Of a DNA stretch of 42,641 nt, positions 7,569-14,401 are shown one piece after another (position 1 is the stretch's first letter; each line of letters opens with the position of its first letter). The notes under the pieces are model-generated. The model ran no database searches, was not told the origin of the DNA, and worked only from the letters and a program-made list of their open reading frames with translations. The translations under genes were made by a program, and so were the position numbers. The DNA comes from CAZPEV01 sp964585635 (lineage in GTDB: Bacteria > Zixibacteria > MSB-5A5 > GN15 > JAAZOE01): positions 1 through 42,641 of the forward strand of contig CAZPEV010000007.1 of assembly GCA_964585635.1 (NCBI GenBank), read 5' to 3'.

Positions 7569-8484
7569 GATTTACCCGGACCTTTCCTATGAGTTCATAA
7601 AGGGAGTCCAGTTTTCGCCTCGATAGGTAGCGGGTCAACCCCTCAATGATGCTCATCGTGGTGTCAGGGTCGACGAAGTTGGCGGTGCCGACCTGCAGGC
7701 CGGATGCCCCGGCCAAGTGAAACTCGACGGCGTCGGCCCAGGTGGCGATGCCGCCGAGGCCGATGATCGGCAGATCAACTGCCTGGGCAACTTTGTAGAT
7801 CATCGCCACCGCCACCGGTTTGATCGCCGGTCCCGACAGCCCCCCTGTGATATTCGACAGCCGGGGCGCCCAGCTTTCGGCGTCGATGGCCATTCCGACC
7901 AGCGTGTTGATCAGCGACACCGCCGCCGCGCCCCCTTCTTTGGCGGCCTGGGCGATGGCGACGATCGAGGTCACGTTGGGCGACAGCTTGGCAACCATCG
8001 GCCGCCGGCAGACCCCGCGGACCGCCTGAAGGACCCGAATGACGGCCGCCGGATCGGTGCCGAATTCCAGCCCCCCTTCATCGACGTTGGGGCAGGAGAT
8101 ATTCAATTCGATCAGGTCGACGCCGGCCGCCTTATCCAGTCGGCGGCAAACCTCGACGTACTCGGCCACCGAAGAACCGGCGACGTTGACCAGTATGCGG
8201 GTGTCAAGCTTCCTGAGAAAGGGCAGCTTTTCGTCGATGAATCGCTCCACCCCGACGTTGGCCAGCCCGATGGCATTGAGCATTCCGGCGGCGGTCTCGC
8301 AGGTGCGCGGCGGGGGATGCCCGGGACGCTCCTTGAGCGTGATCGACTTGGTGACGATACCGCCCAAAGCATCCAGATCAAGCAGCGACTCGAATTCCTC
8401 ACCATAACCAAAGGTTCCGGAGGCAACCATGACCGGATTCTTAAAGGTTATGCCGGCGATTTCTATTTGCAGGCTCGGCTTCAT
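7552..8484 (-). CDS. pyrD: dihydroorotate dehydrogenase, class 1B catalytic subunit
   Basis: Oxidises dihydroorotate to orotate with FMN in the cytoplasm. The catalytic cysteine characteristic of class 1 enzymes is visible as Cys131 in LNISCPNV, where the membrane class 2 enzyme has Ser. The N-terminus (MVASGTFGYGEEF) and the GGIATWADAVEF and LQVGTA phosphate-binding region near the C-terminus are typical. It is 310 residues long. The adjacent pyrK encodes the matching electron-transfer subunit, making this the NAD-dependent 1B heterotetramer. The start overlaps pyrK by 4 nt (ATGA), so the subunits are translationally coupled. Confidence 0.95.
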   Translation of the reverse strand: MKPSLQIEIAGITFKNPVMVASGTFGYGEEFESLLDLDALGGIVTKSITLKERPGHPPPRTCETAAGMLNAIGLANVGVERFIDEKLPFLRKLDTRILVNVAGSSVAEYVEVCRRLDKAAGVDLIELNISCPNVDEGGLEFGTDPAAVIRVLQAVRGVCRRPMVAKLSPNVTSIVAIAQAAKEGGAAAVSLINTLVGMAIDAESWAPRLSNITGGLSGPAIKPVAVAMIYKVAQAVDLPIIGLGGIATWADAVEFHLAGASGLQVGTANFVDPDTTMSIIEGLTRYLSRRKLDSLYELIGKVRVNHERSQ

Positions 8485-9290
8485 AACCGGACCTCCCCGA
8501 TCTTGAAGACCGGGCCGTCATAGCAGACCCGCACATAGCGGCCGGGGTCGGTCAGCGAGGGCTTGACGCATCCCAGGCAGACACCCACCCCGCACGGCAT
8601 CGGCGCCTCGAGCGACAGCTCCCCGCTCAGGCCTTTGTCCAGCGCCAGGTTCTGCAGCGCCGCCAGCATCGGTTCCGGCCCGCAGCCGTAGATGAATGCG
8701 CGGCGGCCGTCATAGTGCGCCAGATGATCGTTCACCGCCTGGGTGACGAATCCCTGGTGACAATAGGAGCCGTCATCGGTGCAGGGAATAAACCGCACCC
8801 CCAAACGACGGATTCGAGCCAGGTCGATCAAATCATCCCGCGATCGACCACCGTAAAAGAAGAACACCTGCTCCGGATCATATCCCTTAGCGACGAGCCG
8901 CCGGGCCAGAAAGGCGAGGGGAGGCAGACCGACGCCGCCGGCGACGATTATGGTCGTGACGGACCTGCCCGGCAGGATGAAGCGATTGCCGAGCGGTCCG
9001 ATCAGGTCAAGCATTTCCCCCTTGGCTTTTCGGGCCAGCAAATTCGTTCCCCGGCCGACGACCTTGTGAATAAGCTCCATTCGGCCGGAGGAGGCATCGA
9101 ATTCGGCGATGGAAAACGCGCGCCGAAAGTACGGATCAAGGCCGTCGCCGGTTTTCACATGCACAAACTGTCCGGGATCGATCTTTCGGGGAGAGTGAAA
9201 GCCGTCGATTGTCAGGCGGAAATACCGCCCCGCCCGGTCCAGCGGTTTGTTGCCGGCGATCCGACAGCGTTGAGGCGCGATTTTCTTCAT
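8481..9290 (-). CDS. pyrK: dihydroorotate dehydrogenase electron-transfer subunit
   Basis: Carries FAD and a [2Fe-2S] cluster and passes electrons from PyrD to NAD. The ferredoxin-reductase-like FAD segment (YFRRAFSIAEF) and nucleotide-binding glycines (VAGGVGLPPLAFLA) precede a C-terminal cluster-binding motif CGVGVCLGC with a fourth Cys about 16 residues on. It has 269 residues, a normal size. It overlaps pyrD downstream and the TPR lipoprotein upstream by 4 nt each (ATGA), so three unrelated-looking proteins are read from one tightly coupled message. Confidence 0.94.
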   Translation of the reverse strand: MKKIAPQRCRIAGNKPLDRAGRYFRLTIDGFHSPRKIDPGQFVHVKTGDGLDPYFRRAFSIAEFDASSGRMELIHKVVGRGTNLLARKAKGEMLDLIGPLGNRFILPGRSVTTIIVAGGVGLPPLAFLARRLVAKGYDPEQVFFFYGGRSRDDLIDLARIRRLGVRFIPCTDDGSYCHQGFVTQAVNDHLAHYDGRRAFIYGCGPEPMLAALQNLALDKGLSGELSLEAPMPCGVGVCLGCVKPSLTDPGRYVRVCYDGPVFKIGEVRL

Positions 9291-11533
9291 TGCTTATACT
9301 CGGGGGGCATCGTCACCGTATAGGTATAGTAAAACCAATGATCGTACAACTCCGGAGGGATATGCCCGGCGTCGAACTTGGTGTTTTGGACCGTTTTGAT
9401 AATTCGGTCGTTCAATTCCGTTGACTGCGTCGGATTCATCAGCTTGAGATCGACCACTTCGCCGTTGAAATCGATTCGAATCTGAAAATACAGCTTGTCC
9501 TCGATATTGTAGGCCACAGCTTCCAGCGGATACACAAAGGGCACCACCTCGCGAAGAAAATATTCCTTGGCCGGAAGGAGTTGGTTTCCCGCCTCATCGG
9601 TGACAAATCGAGAATCAGCGGACGCCGGTTGAGTGCTCCGGGCGGTGTCGACTGCCTGGAGCGAATCGGAACCGGGCTTGGTGGCCAACGTATCAATCCC
9701 CGGCTGCCCCGGTTTCGGCGGTGCCGGTGATGTGGCCGGCGCGGCGCGGCCCGCCCTGGAACCAATTTCTTCGTTGATCGCCGCCGTGTACGGGCTCGAC
9801 GGAAAGGAATCGAGGAAGGCGGTGTACTTGTCAATCAGGGTGGAATCGCCCGGTGTCAGATACTTGTCATAGACCCGCAGCAGCGCGTATCGGGCCTGCA
9901 CGCTATAGCCGGATTGGGGGAAACTGTCGGCGACATAGCGGAAATAATGTTGGGCGGAATCGGCCATGTCCAGCGCGCCGGCATACTCCTGACCCTTGGC
10001 GGCGGCGACGGCGGCGCGTCCCGATTCGGCCCTGACGCGGACATAATAGACGGCGGAATCAAGCTTTAAAAACTGCTCCAGGAACTGCTCCGCCCGGTGG
10101 TAGGTTACCGCGGCGTATCCGGTGTCGGCCAAGGTGCCGGCCAGACCCAACAGCTGTATCGCCTGCTGGGCTTCATCGGCATGCGGATATCGGGTCAGCA
10201 CCTGGCGGAGAAGGCTGTCGGCCTCGAGGCTGTCGGCATAGTCGGTACGATAGATGTACGACAGCGATATCAAGGCCTGCGGCGCAAACCGCGACGCGGG
10301 ATATTTTTCCACCAGGGCCGAGAAGGCATGCATCGCCGAATCCGGCTTTTCCAGGTCGAGGTAGAATAATTCTCCCAAGCGAAACAGGTTGACGCTGGCC
10401 AGGTCCAGCGCCTTCTGGTCGACCTTTCCGGTCGAATCCGGCTTAAGCTTGGCGTCATCCTCTTTGCTGTATTGCTCCAGCATCGACAACATCGAGGCCC
10501 GCCGGGTGGCATCCACGGAGACCGGCGATCCGCTTCGTTCCTCGCGGGATTTGCTGTAGCAGGTCCGGGCCAGCGGCAGGTCCTCCATTTCATACTGGTA
10601 AATCAGCCCCAGTTCGTAGTAGGCAACGGCGGCGGCATCCTTGCGCGGATTCTCCTGAATCACTTTGTTGTAGGTATCGATGGCGCTGCCGATATCCCCG
10701 TCCCAGGCGTACCCTTTGGCCATGAGCAGGCGAATCGGCCCCAGGGAGTCGAAATAGAGCTGGTTATTGGCCAGATCCGACAGCCTCTCCAGGCCGGCCG
10801 TGATCCGGGTCAGAAAGAAATCGCATTGCGCCAGACGGTACGTAATCCAGTAGTACTTGACCGTATCCGGTTTCTGCTTCAGGGCCAATTCATAATTATC
10901 GGACGCCTTGGCGAACTGATAGAGGTCGTAGTAGCCGTCGCCGACGAACATCAGCGCCTGCACCTTCTCCGCTTCCACCCCCAGCGAATCGATCAGAATC
11001 TGGAAGTAGGAATTCGACTTGGCGTACTCCTTGGCCTTGAAGTAATATTGCCCCAGGGCGCGCGCGGCCTCGGCCCGCCGGCTCTTGCTGGGATCCTTTT
11101 GCAGGATTTGCTCGAAGATAACCACCGCTTCGGCCTCTTCCTTATCCTCCATTTTGGCCTTGGCGTACAACACCCGCGATTGCGGCACATAGTCCGAGTT
11201 GGGGTAGTTGGCGAACAGTTCCTTGAATTTACGGGAGGCGTTGCTATAGTCGCCGAGATAATAATATGACGCGCCGATGATATACAAGGCATCATCCACG
11301 TACCCCGAGGTGGGGTGACGCTCCAACACGCGGGAGGCCTTGGCGATGGCGTCGTTGTACTGCTTGGTTTCGGTTCCCTGGGCCTTGTCGCGGTCGGCGG
11401 CCTTGCGCGACTTCTCGGCGGCGCCGAAATTCTGGCGGATATTATGGAAGGTGTTGAAATAAATGCAGGTGCAGGAACTGAAGCTCAGCATCAGAAAGGC
11501 GATGACAAAAAGCGGCAGGGCTCGTTTAGGCAC
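9287..11533 (-). CDS. TPR-repeat outer-membrane-type lipoprotein with TonB-like C-terminal domain
   Basis: A 748-residue exported protein. The N-terminus MPKRALPLFVIAFLMLSFSSC is a lipoprotein signal peptide with Cys21 as the likely acylated residue. Next come many TPR units (for example GDYSNASRKFKELFANYP), in the style of BamD/YbgF-type periplasmic scaffolds. A Thr/Pro/Ser-rich linker follows, then a ~100-residue C-terminal module (YFQIRIDFNGEVVDLKLMN, NTKFDAGHIPPE) that resembles TonB/TolA C-terminal domains. The start is GTG 11533 with GGAG 7 nt upstream, overlapping the radical SAM stop by 8 nt; the longer reading lacks a signal sequence at its start. The role is unknown; it sits in front of pyrK. 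Envelope assembly or energised transport scaffolding is inferred. Confidence 0.82.
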   Translation of the reverse strand: MPKRALPLFVIAFLMLSFSSCTCIYFNTFHNIRQNFGAAEKSRKAADRDKAQGTETKQYNDAIAKASRVLERHPTSGYVDDALYIIGASYYYLGDYSNASRKFKELFANYPNSDYVPQSRVLYAKAKMEDKEEAEAVVIFEQILQKDPSKSRRAEAARALGQYYFKAKEYAKSNSYFQILIDSLGVEAEKVQALMFVGDGYYDLYQFAKASDNYELALKQKPDTVKYYWITYRLAQCDFFLTRITAGLERLSDLANNQLYFDSLGPIRLLMAKGYAWDGDIGSAIDTYNKVIQENPRKDAAAVAYYELGLIYQYEMEDLPLARTCYSKSREERSGSPVSVDATRRASMLSMLEQYSKEDDAKLKPDSTGKVDQKALDLASVNLFRLGELFYLDLEKPDSAMHAFSALVEKYPASRFAPQALISLSYIYRTDYADSLEADSLLRQVLTRYPHADEAQQAIQLLGLAGTLADTGYAAVTYHRAEQFLEQFLKLDSAVYYVRVRAESGRAAVAAAKGQEYAGALDMADSAQHYFRYVADSFPQSGYSVQARYALLRVYDKYLTPGDSTLIDKYTAFLDSFPSSPYTAAINEEIGSRAGRAAPATSPAPPKPGQPGIDTLATKPGSDSLQAVDTARSTQPASADSRFVTDEAGNQLLPAKEYFLREVVPFVYPLEAVAYNIEDKLYFQIRIDFNGEVVDLKLMNPTQSTELNDRIIKTVQNTKFDAGHIPPELYDHWFYYTYTVTMPPEYKQ

Positions 11534-12467
11534 CGGCTGACTCCATCTCCTGGATATATCCGTTCTGCAATCCCGCAGTATAGAACATCTCAAGGGCCTT
11601 GTCAAACCCGGCCGGACTGAGCCGCCGTCCCAGGCCGGGATGCCCGACCGCCCGGTGGGCCGGGAAATACTGGCTCATCAGGCTGACATATATGTCTCGC
11701 GACACCTCCCGGGCCAGGAATCGAAAGATCTCTTCCGACCCGGAACGGCCCCCCGGCAGCACCAAATGACGGATCAAAACCCCCCGCCGGGCCACCCCGC
11801 CCGGACCGAATGACAAATTCCCCACCTGACGAAACATCTCTTTGACCGCCGTCCGGTTTATCTCTTTATACCGCTTGGCGCCGGAACAGTTGCGGGCGAT
11901 CTCGTCGTCGTCGTATCGCATATCGACCAGGTAGATATCGATGATTCCCTCCAGCCGCCGCAGCGTTTCCAGCTTCTGCCAGCCGGAGCAGTTGCAGACG
12001 ATCGGGACCTTCAGTCCCCGTGCCGCAGCCAGGCCGATGGCGGTGACGATATGACCGAAGAAATGGTCCGGGGTAACCAAATTGATATTATGCGCCCCCC
12101 GGCGCTGGAGATCAATCATCTGGTCAGCCAACTCCGCAATCGTCATCACCGACCCGACCAACTGCTGACTTATCGGGTAATTCTGGCAGTACATGCAGGC
12201 CAGCGAGCAGCCCGAGAAAAAGATCGTCCCAGAGCCGGATCTGCCCGAGATCGGCGGTTCCTCGCCGTGATGAAGGTTGCAACTGGCGACCACCAGCTTG
12301 TCGGTCATGCCGCACTGGCCGGTTTCTCCAGCCGCACGATCAACCCGGCATTCATGCGGGCAGAGGTCGCAGGCGGTCAGCCGGGCCAAAAGCTGCCGGC
12401 CGATTTCAATCACGTGGGCCGGGTCTTTGCGGGCCGGACCGGGGTTGTTTCGTTTCGCTGACGGCAT
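11526..12467 (-). CDS. PflX-like radical SAM protein (COG1313 type)
   Basis: A 313-residue radical SAM enzyme related to pyruvate formate-lyase activating enzymes. The [4Fe-4S] motif CxxxCxxC is seen as CSLACMYC. An N-terminal cysteine-rich entry (CDLCPHEC followed by GQCG) is typical of the PflX subgroup, whose substrate is not established. The start is ATG 12467, with GGAG 7 nt upstream; longer in-frame readings lack a ribosome binding site. It heads the overlapping run with the TPR lipoprotein and pyrKDF. No glycyl-radical enzyme partner lies in the window, so activation of one is not supported. Confidence 0.85.
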   Translation of the reverse strand: MPSAKRNNPGPARKDPAHVIEIGRQLLARLTACDLCPHECRVDRAAGETGQCGMTDKLVVASCNLHHGEEPPISGRSGSGTIFFSGCSLACMYCQNYPISQQLVGSVMTIAELADQMIDLQRRGAHNINLVTPDHFFGHIVTAIGLAAARGLKVPIVCNCSGWQKLETLRRLEGIIDIYLVDMRYDDDEIARNCSGAKRYKEINRTAVKEMFRQVGNLSFGPGGVARRGVLIRHLVLPGGRSGSEEIFRFLAREVSRDIYVSLMSQYFPAHRAVGHPGLGRRLSPAGFDKALEMFYTAGLQNGYIQEMESAGA

Positions 12468-12606
12468 CGGCTGTCTCCAGATTCCGGCGAATATACGCAT
12501 CCCGGCGGCCGATTCGCAACTGCTTTCCCCGATCCGGTCACACGATTGGGCCGCTGTCGCCGTATATTGTTGGAAATACTCGGGCAAATTGGACAAGATA
12601 AGTACC

Positions 12607-12660
12607 GTGCGCGTTGGACGCCCTCGTCCACCGCGAGCCTGCGCATCTTTGTCGGCGCAC
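12607..12660 (+). repeat. 54-nt dispersed repeat, upstream copy (flanks sodN)
   Basis: A direct repeat of 13178-13231; I count 48 of 54 identical positions. It contains a hairpin around GGACGCCCTCGTCC and outer GTGCG/CGCAC arms, so it can fold as a palindromic element. It lies in the leader or promoter zone of sodN, ending about 30 nt before its ribosome binding site. Confidence 0.8.
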
Positions 12661-12701
12661 GGGGCGTATGTCGACCATAAATGAATACTCAGGAGGTGAA
12701 G

Positions 12702-13169
12702 ATGTTGTCACGGATGCTCTTGATCGCGGTGGCGGCGACGGCCGTCCTGTACATTGTGCCGGCGCCGGTATCGGCCCATTGCCAGATACCGTGCGGGATT
12801 TACGATGATTCCCTGCGGATCGCCTTGCTCAACGAGGATATCGCGACCATCGAGAAATCGATGAAGTCGATTACCGAGCTGTCGGTGGCGGCGGACAAGA
12901 ACTACAACCAAATCGTCCGCTGGGTGACCAACAAGGATGACCACGCCGACAAGTTTATGGAAATTGTCAGCGACTACTTCTTGGCGCAGCGGATCAAGGC
13001 GCCGGAGGCCGCCGAGGCCGCCGGTCGCGAGGCCTATTTACACAAGTTGGAGCTTTTGCACCAGATGACGGTAACGGCGATGAAATGCAAGCAGACGACC
13101 GATCTGGCCAATGTGGAGAAGCTGAAAGGGCTGGTAGCCGACTTCACCAAAGCATATTTCGCGAAGTAG
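12702..13169 (+). CDS. sodN: nickel superoxide dismutase with Sec signal peptide
   Basis: Dismutes superoxide using a nickel ion held by the N-terminal 'hook'. The diagnostic HCxxPCGxY motif is present as HCQIPCGIYDD. His26 follows a signal peptide (residues 1-25, ending VSA), so the mature protein would start exactly with the nickel-binding His, with Cys27 and Cys31 as thiolate ligands (mature Cys2 and Cys6). The mature length is about 130 residues, compared with 117 for the Streptomyces enzyme. The start ATG 12702 has AGGAGG 5 nt upstream; a longer reading from 12681 would spoil the signal peptide. No SodX-type maturation peptidase was seen nearby; signal peptidase could do the maturation (inference). 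The gene is bracketed by two copies of a 54-nt repeat. Confidence 0.95.
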   Translation: MLSRMLLIAVAATAVLYIVPAPVSAHCQIPCGIYDDSLRIALLNEDIATIEKSMKSITELSVAADKNYNQIVRWVTNKDDHADKFMEIVSDYFLAQRIKAPEAAEAAGREAYLHKLELLHQMTVTAMKCKQTTDLANVEKLKGLVADFTKAYFAK

Positions 13170-13177
13170 CGCATTTT

Positions 13178-13231
13178 GTGCGTGGTGGACGCCCTCGTCC
13201 ACCACGAGCCTGCACATCCCTGTCGGCGCAC
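13178..13231 (+). repeat. 54-nt dispersed repeat, downstream copy (flanks sodN)
   Basis: Second copy of the element at 12607-12660, same orientation, starting 8 nt after the sodN stop. Its inner arms GTGGTGGACG/CGTCCACCAC are perfect complements here, so it can form a strong hairpin and could act in 3'-end formation. It lies between the convergent sodN and GIY-YIG genes. Confidence 0.8.
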
Positions 13232-13263
13232 AATGGTGTGCGTTACCTACCTGAATGGCTTGG

Positions 13264-13563
13264 TTAAGCGTCATTGTGCAGACCGCCACTGAACTTGGGC
13301 CACTGGTTGTAGCCAATGGCAGGATTGTTTGCTTGCAGCGAGACGATGTACTCGACCTCTTTCCGATTGACTTCCGCATCGGACGCGGTTTCGGATTCCC
13401 AAAGAATTTCTCTTCTGATGGTGAAGTCGCGGCGTTGCTCGCGGGTGAAGTCTTTGGCAATGAGAGCGTCGCTGGCGCTTCCGAAGTAGTTGATGCTGTT
13501 GGTCAGGTCCTTGCCGACGTAGATCTTGTTGTTCGGATAGGTAATCTTGTAGACCACTTTCAC
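13264..13563 (-). CDS. small GIY-YIG nuclease-domain protein
   Basis: A 99-residue single-domain protein. The start VVYKITYPNNKIYVGK carries the GIY-YIG arrangement (here KIT...YVG), followed by the characteristic NYFGS, an Arg-rich segment (RRDFTIRREI) and a Glu-rich helix. Members of this group are often stand-alone nuclease domains with unknown targets. The start is GTG 13563, preceded by GGGAG about 9 nt upstream. It is convergent with sodN and separated from it by the 54-nt repeat. It is not accompanied by an intron, transposase or restriction partner. Confidence 0.75.
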   Translation of the reverse strand: MKVVYKITYPNNKIYVGKDLTNSINYFGSASDALIAKDFTREQRRDFTIRREILWESETASDAEVNRKEVEYIVSLQANNPAIGYNQWPKFSGGLHNDA

Positions 13564-13696
13564 TTGGTGACACTCCCGGCCGGGCGGGTGGCCCCGTCAT
13601 GGTGGCATAATACGGGTCCGTCGGACAACTCCCCTGCGCTCCCGCCTGTTCAGCTTATGTCGATCAGTCTATCCGTTATCCTCTCGTGCCTATGCT

Positions 13697-13724
13697 AATA
13701 TAATACAATTTGCTACTAAATCAA
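13697..13724 (-). promoter_or_regulatory. possible promoter of the GIY-YIG gene
   Basis: On the minus strand TTGATT (13724-13719), 16 nt, then TATATT (13702-13697). The predicted leader is about 130 nt. The stretch is unusually AT-rich for this window. Confidence 0.3.
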
Positions 13725-14013
13725 TGTCGATCGCAACTCCGCCGGCATTATTGCGGGGAGTCTGTAGCTCGAAATCGTTGCGCTTGCCCGCCGCGGAGGG
13801 TCCGTATCCGCCCCAATTCATCTCGCCAATCGCTCAATATGCACCTACTTCGCTGTCGTTTCCCCCCAAATCACCAGCACTTTGATGTTAATCGCAACTC
13901 CGCCCTGCTATTTATGGACACCCGCATTCTACATCTGCGCCCACAAGCGGCCCTCCTCGTCCGATCATCCGAAACCCTCGACCCTGAAGAAGAACGACGA
14001 CTGTGGGGTCCCT

Positions 14014-14040
14014 AAAAATGATAGAACGAACCCAATTTCC
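14014..14040 (+). repeat. interspersed repeat with core GAACGAACCCAATT, copy 1
   Basis: An A-run, then ATGAT, one variable base, GAACGAACCCAATT and CC. The same arrangement recurs at 14231-14260. An inverted partial copy (GAATTGGGTTTGT) lies around 14114-14126, so the two can pair. Confidence 0.6.
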
Positions 14041-14160
14041 CCCGGCCCCGACGTCCATATCTGCTTGTGTGGCATATAAATGGCGTTCATTCGACTGTTT
14101 TCGCACGTGCCCTAGAATTGGGTTTGTGTCGCGGAAAACAAGCCAGGATGCCCCTTTCGC

Positions 14161-14186
14161 AACCCCTCTCTTACGGGAGAGGGGTT
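14161..14186 (+). repeat. perfect 10-bp palindromic hairpin
   Basis: AACCCCTCTC (14161-14170) pairs fully with GAGAGGGGTT (14177-14186) around TTACGG. There is no T-run beyond TTT. It resembles common REP-like 'CCCTCTC...GAGAGGG' elements of bacterial genomes. Confidence 0.55.
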
Positions 14187-14230
14187 TGGAGTGAGGACGG
14201 CCCCGCTAAGAATGCCAAATCATGCAAAAC

Positions 14231-14260
14231 AAAAAAATGATCGAACGAACCCAATTCCCA
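14231..14260 (+). repeat. interspersed repeat with core GAACGAACCCAATT, copy 2
   Basis: Second direct copy of the 14014-14040 element with a longer A-run; the variable base is C here and A in copy 1. Confidence 0.6.
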
Positions 14261-14341
14261 GCAGCCCCATTAATGTCATGATGTTACGGGGAAATTCCAT
14301 CGTTTCGTCAGGTCTTGCCGACGCGAAGCGGCGACGCGTGG

Positions 14342-14367
14342 CACCCCCAAGCGCCAGCTTGGGGGTG
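14342..14367 (-). other. perfect 11-bp hairpin downstream of the nucleotidyltransferase gene
   Basis: CACCCCCAAGC (14342-14352) pairs fully with GCTTGGGGGTG (14357-14367) around GCCA. It sits 35 nt past the stop of the minus-strand gene at 14402. With no T-run it is at most a rho-assisted or mRNA-protecting 3' structure. Confidence 0.45.
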
Positions 14368-14401
14368 GGAATCTATCCGTTCGCAGCGCGAAAGGTCCGT
14401 C

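Larger units (their letters stand above)
13725..14401 (+). other. gene-free repeat island
   Basis: I find no credible gene here: short ORFs on both strands lack ribosome binding sites and family likeness. The stretch contains two copies of TCGCAACTCCGCC (13731-13743, 13892-13904), two copies of a motif around GAACGAACCCAATT (14014-14040 and 14231-14260) plus a partial inverted copy near 14113-14128, and two perfect hairpins (14161-14186, 14342-14367). It looks like an accumulation of small interspersed repeats. Confidence 0.6.

Noticed and set aside
13731..13904. TCGCAACTCCGCC pair considered as phage or integron attachment sites
   Set aside because: Only about 150 nt separate the copies and no integrase, tRNA end or cargo gene lies nearby.
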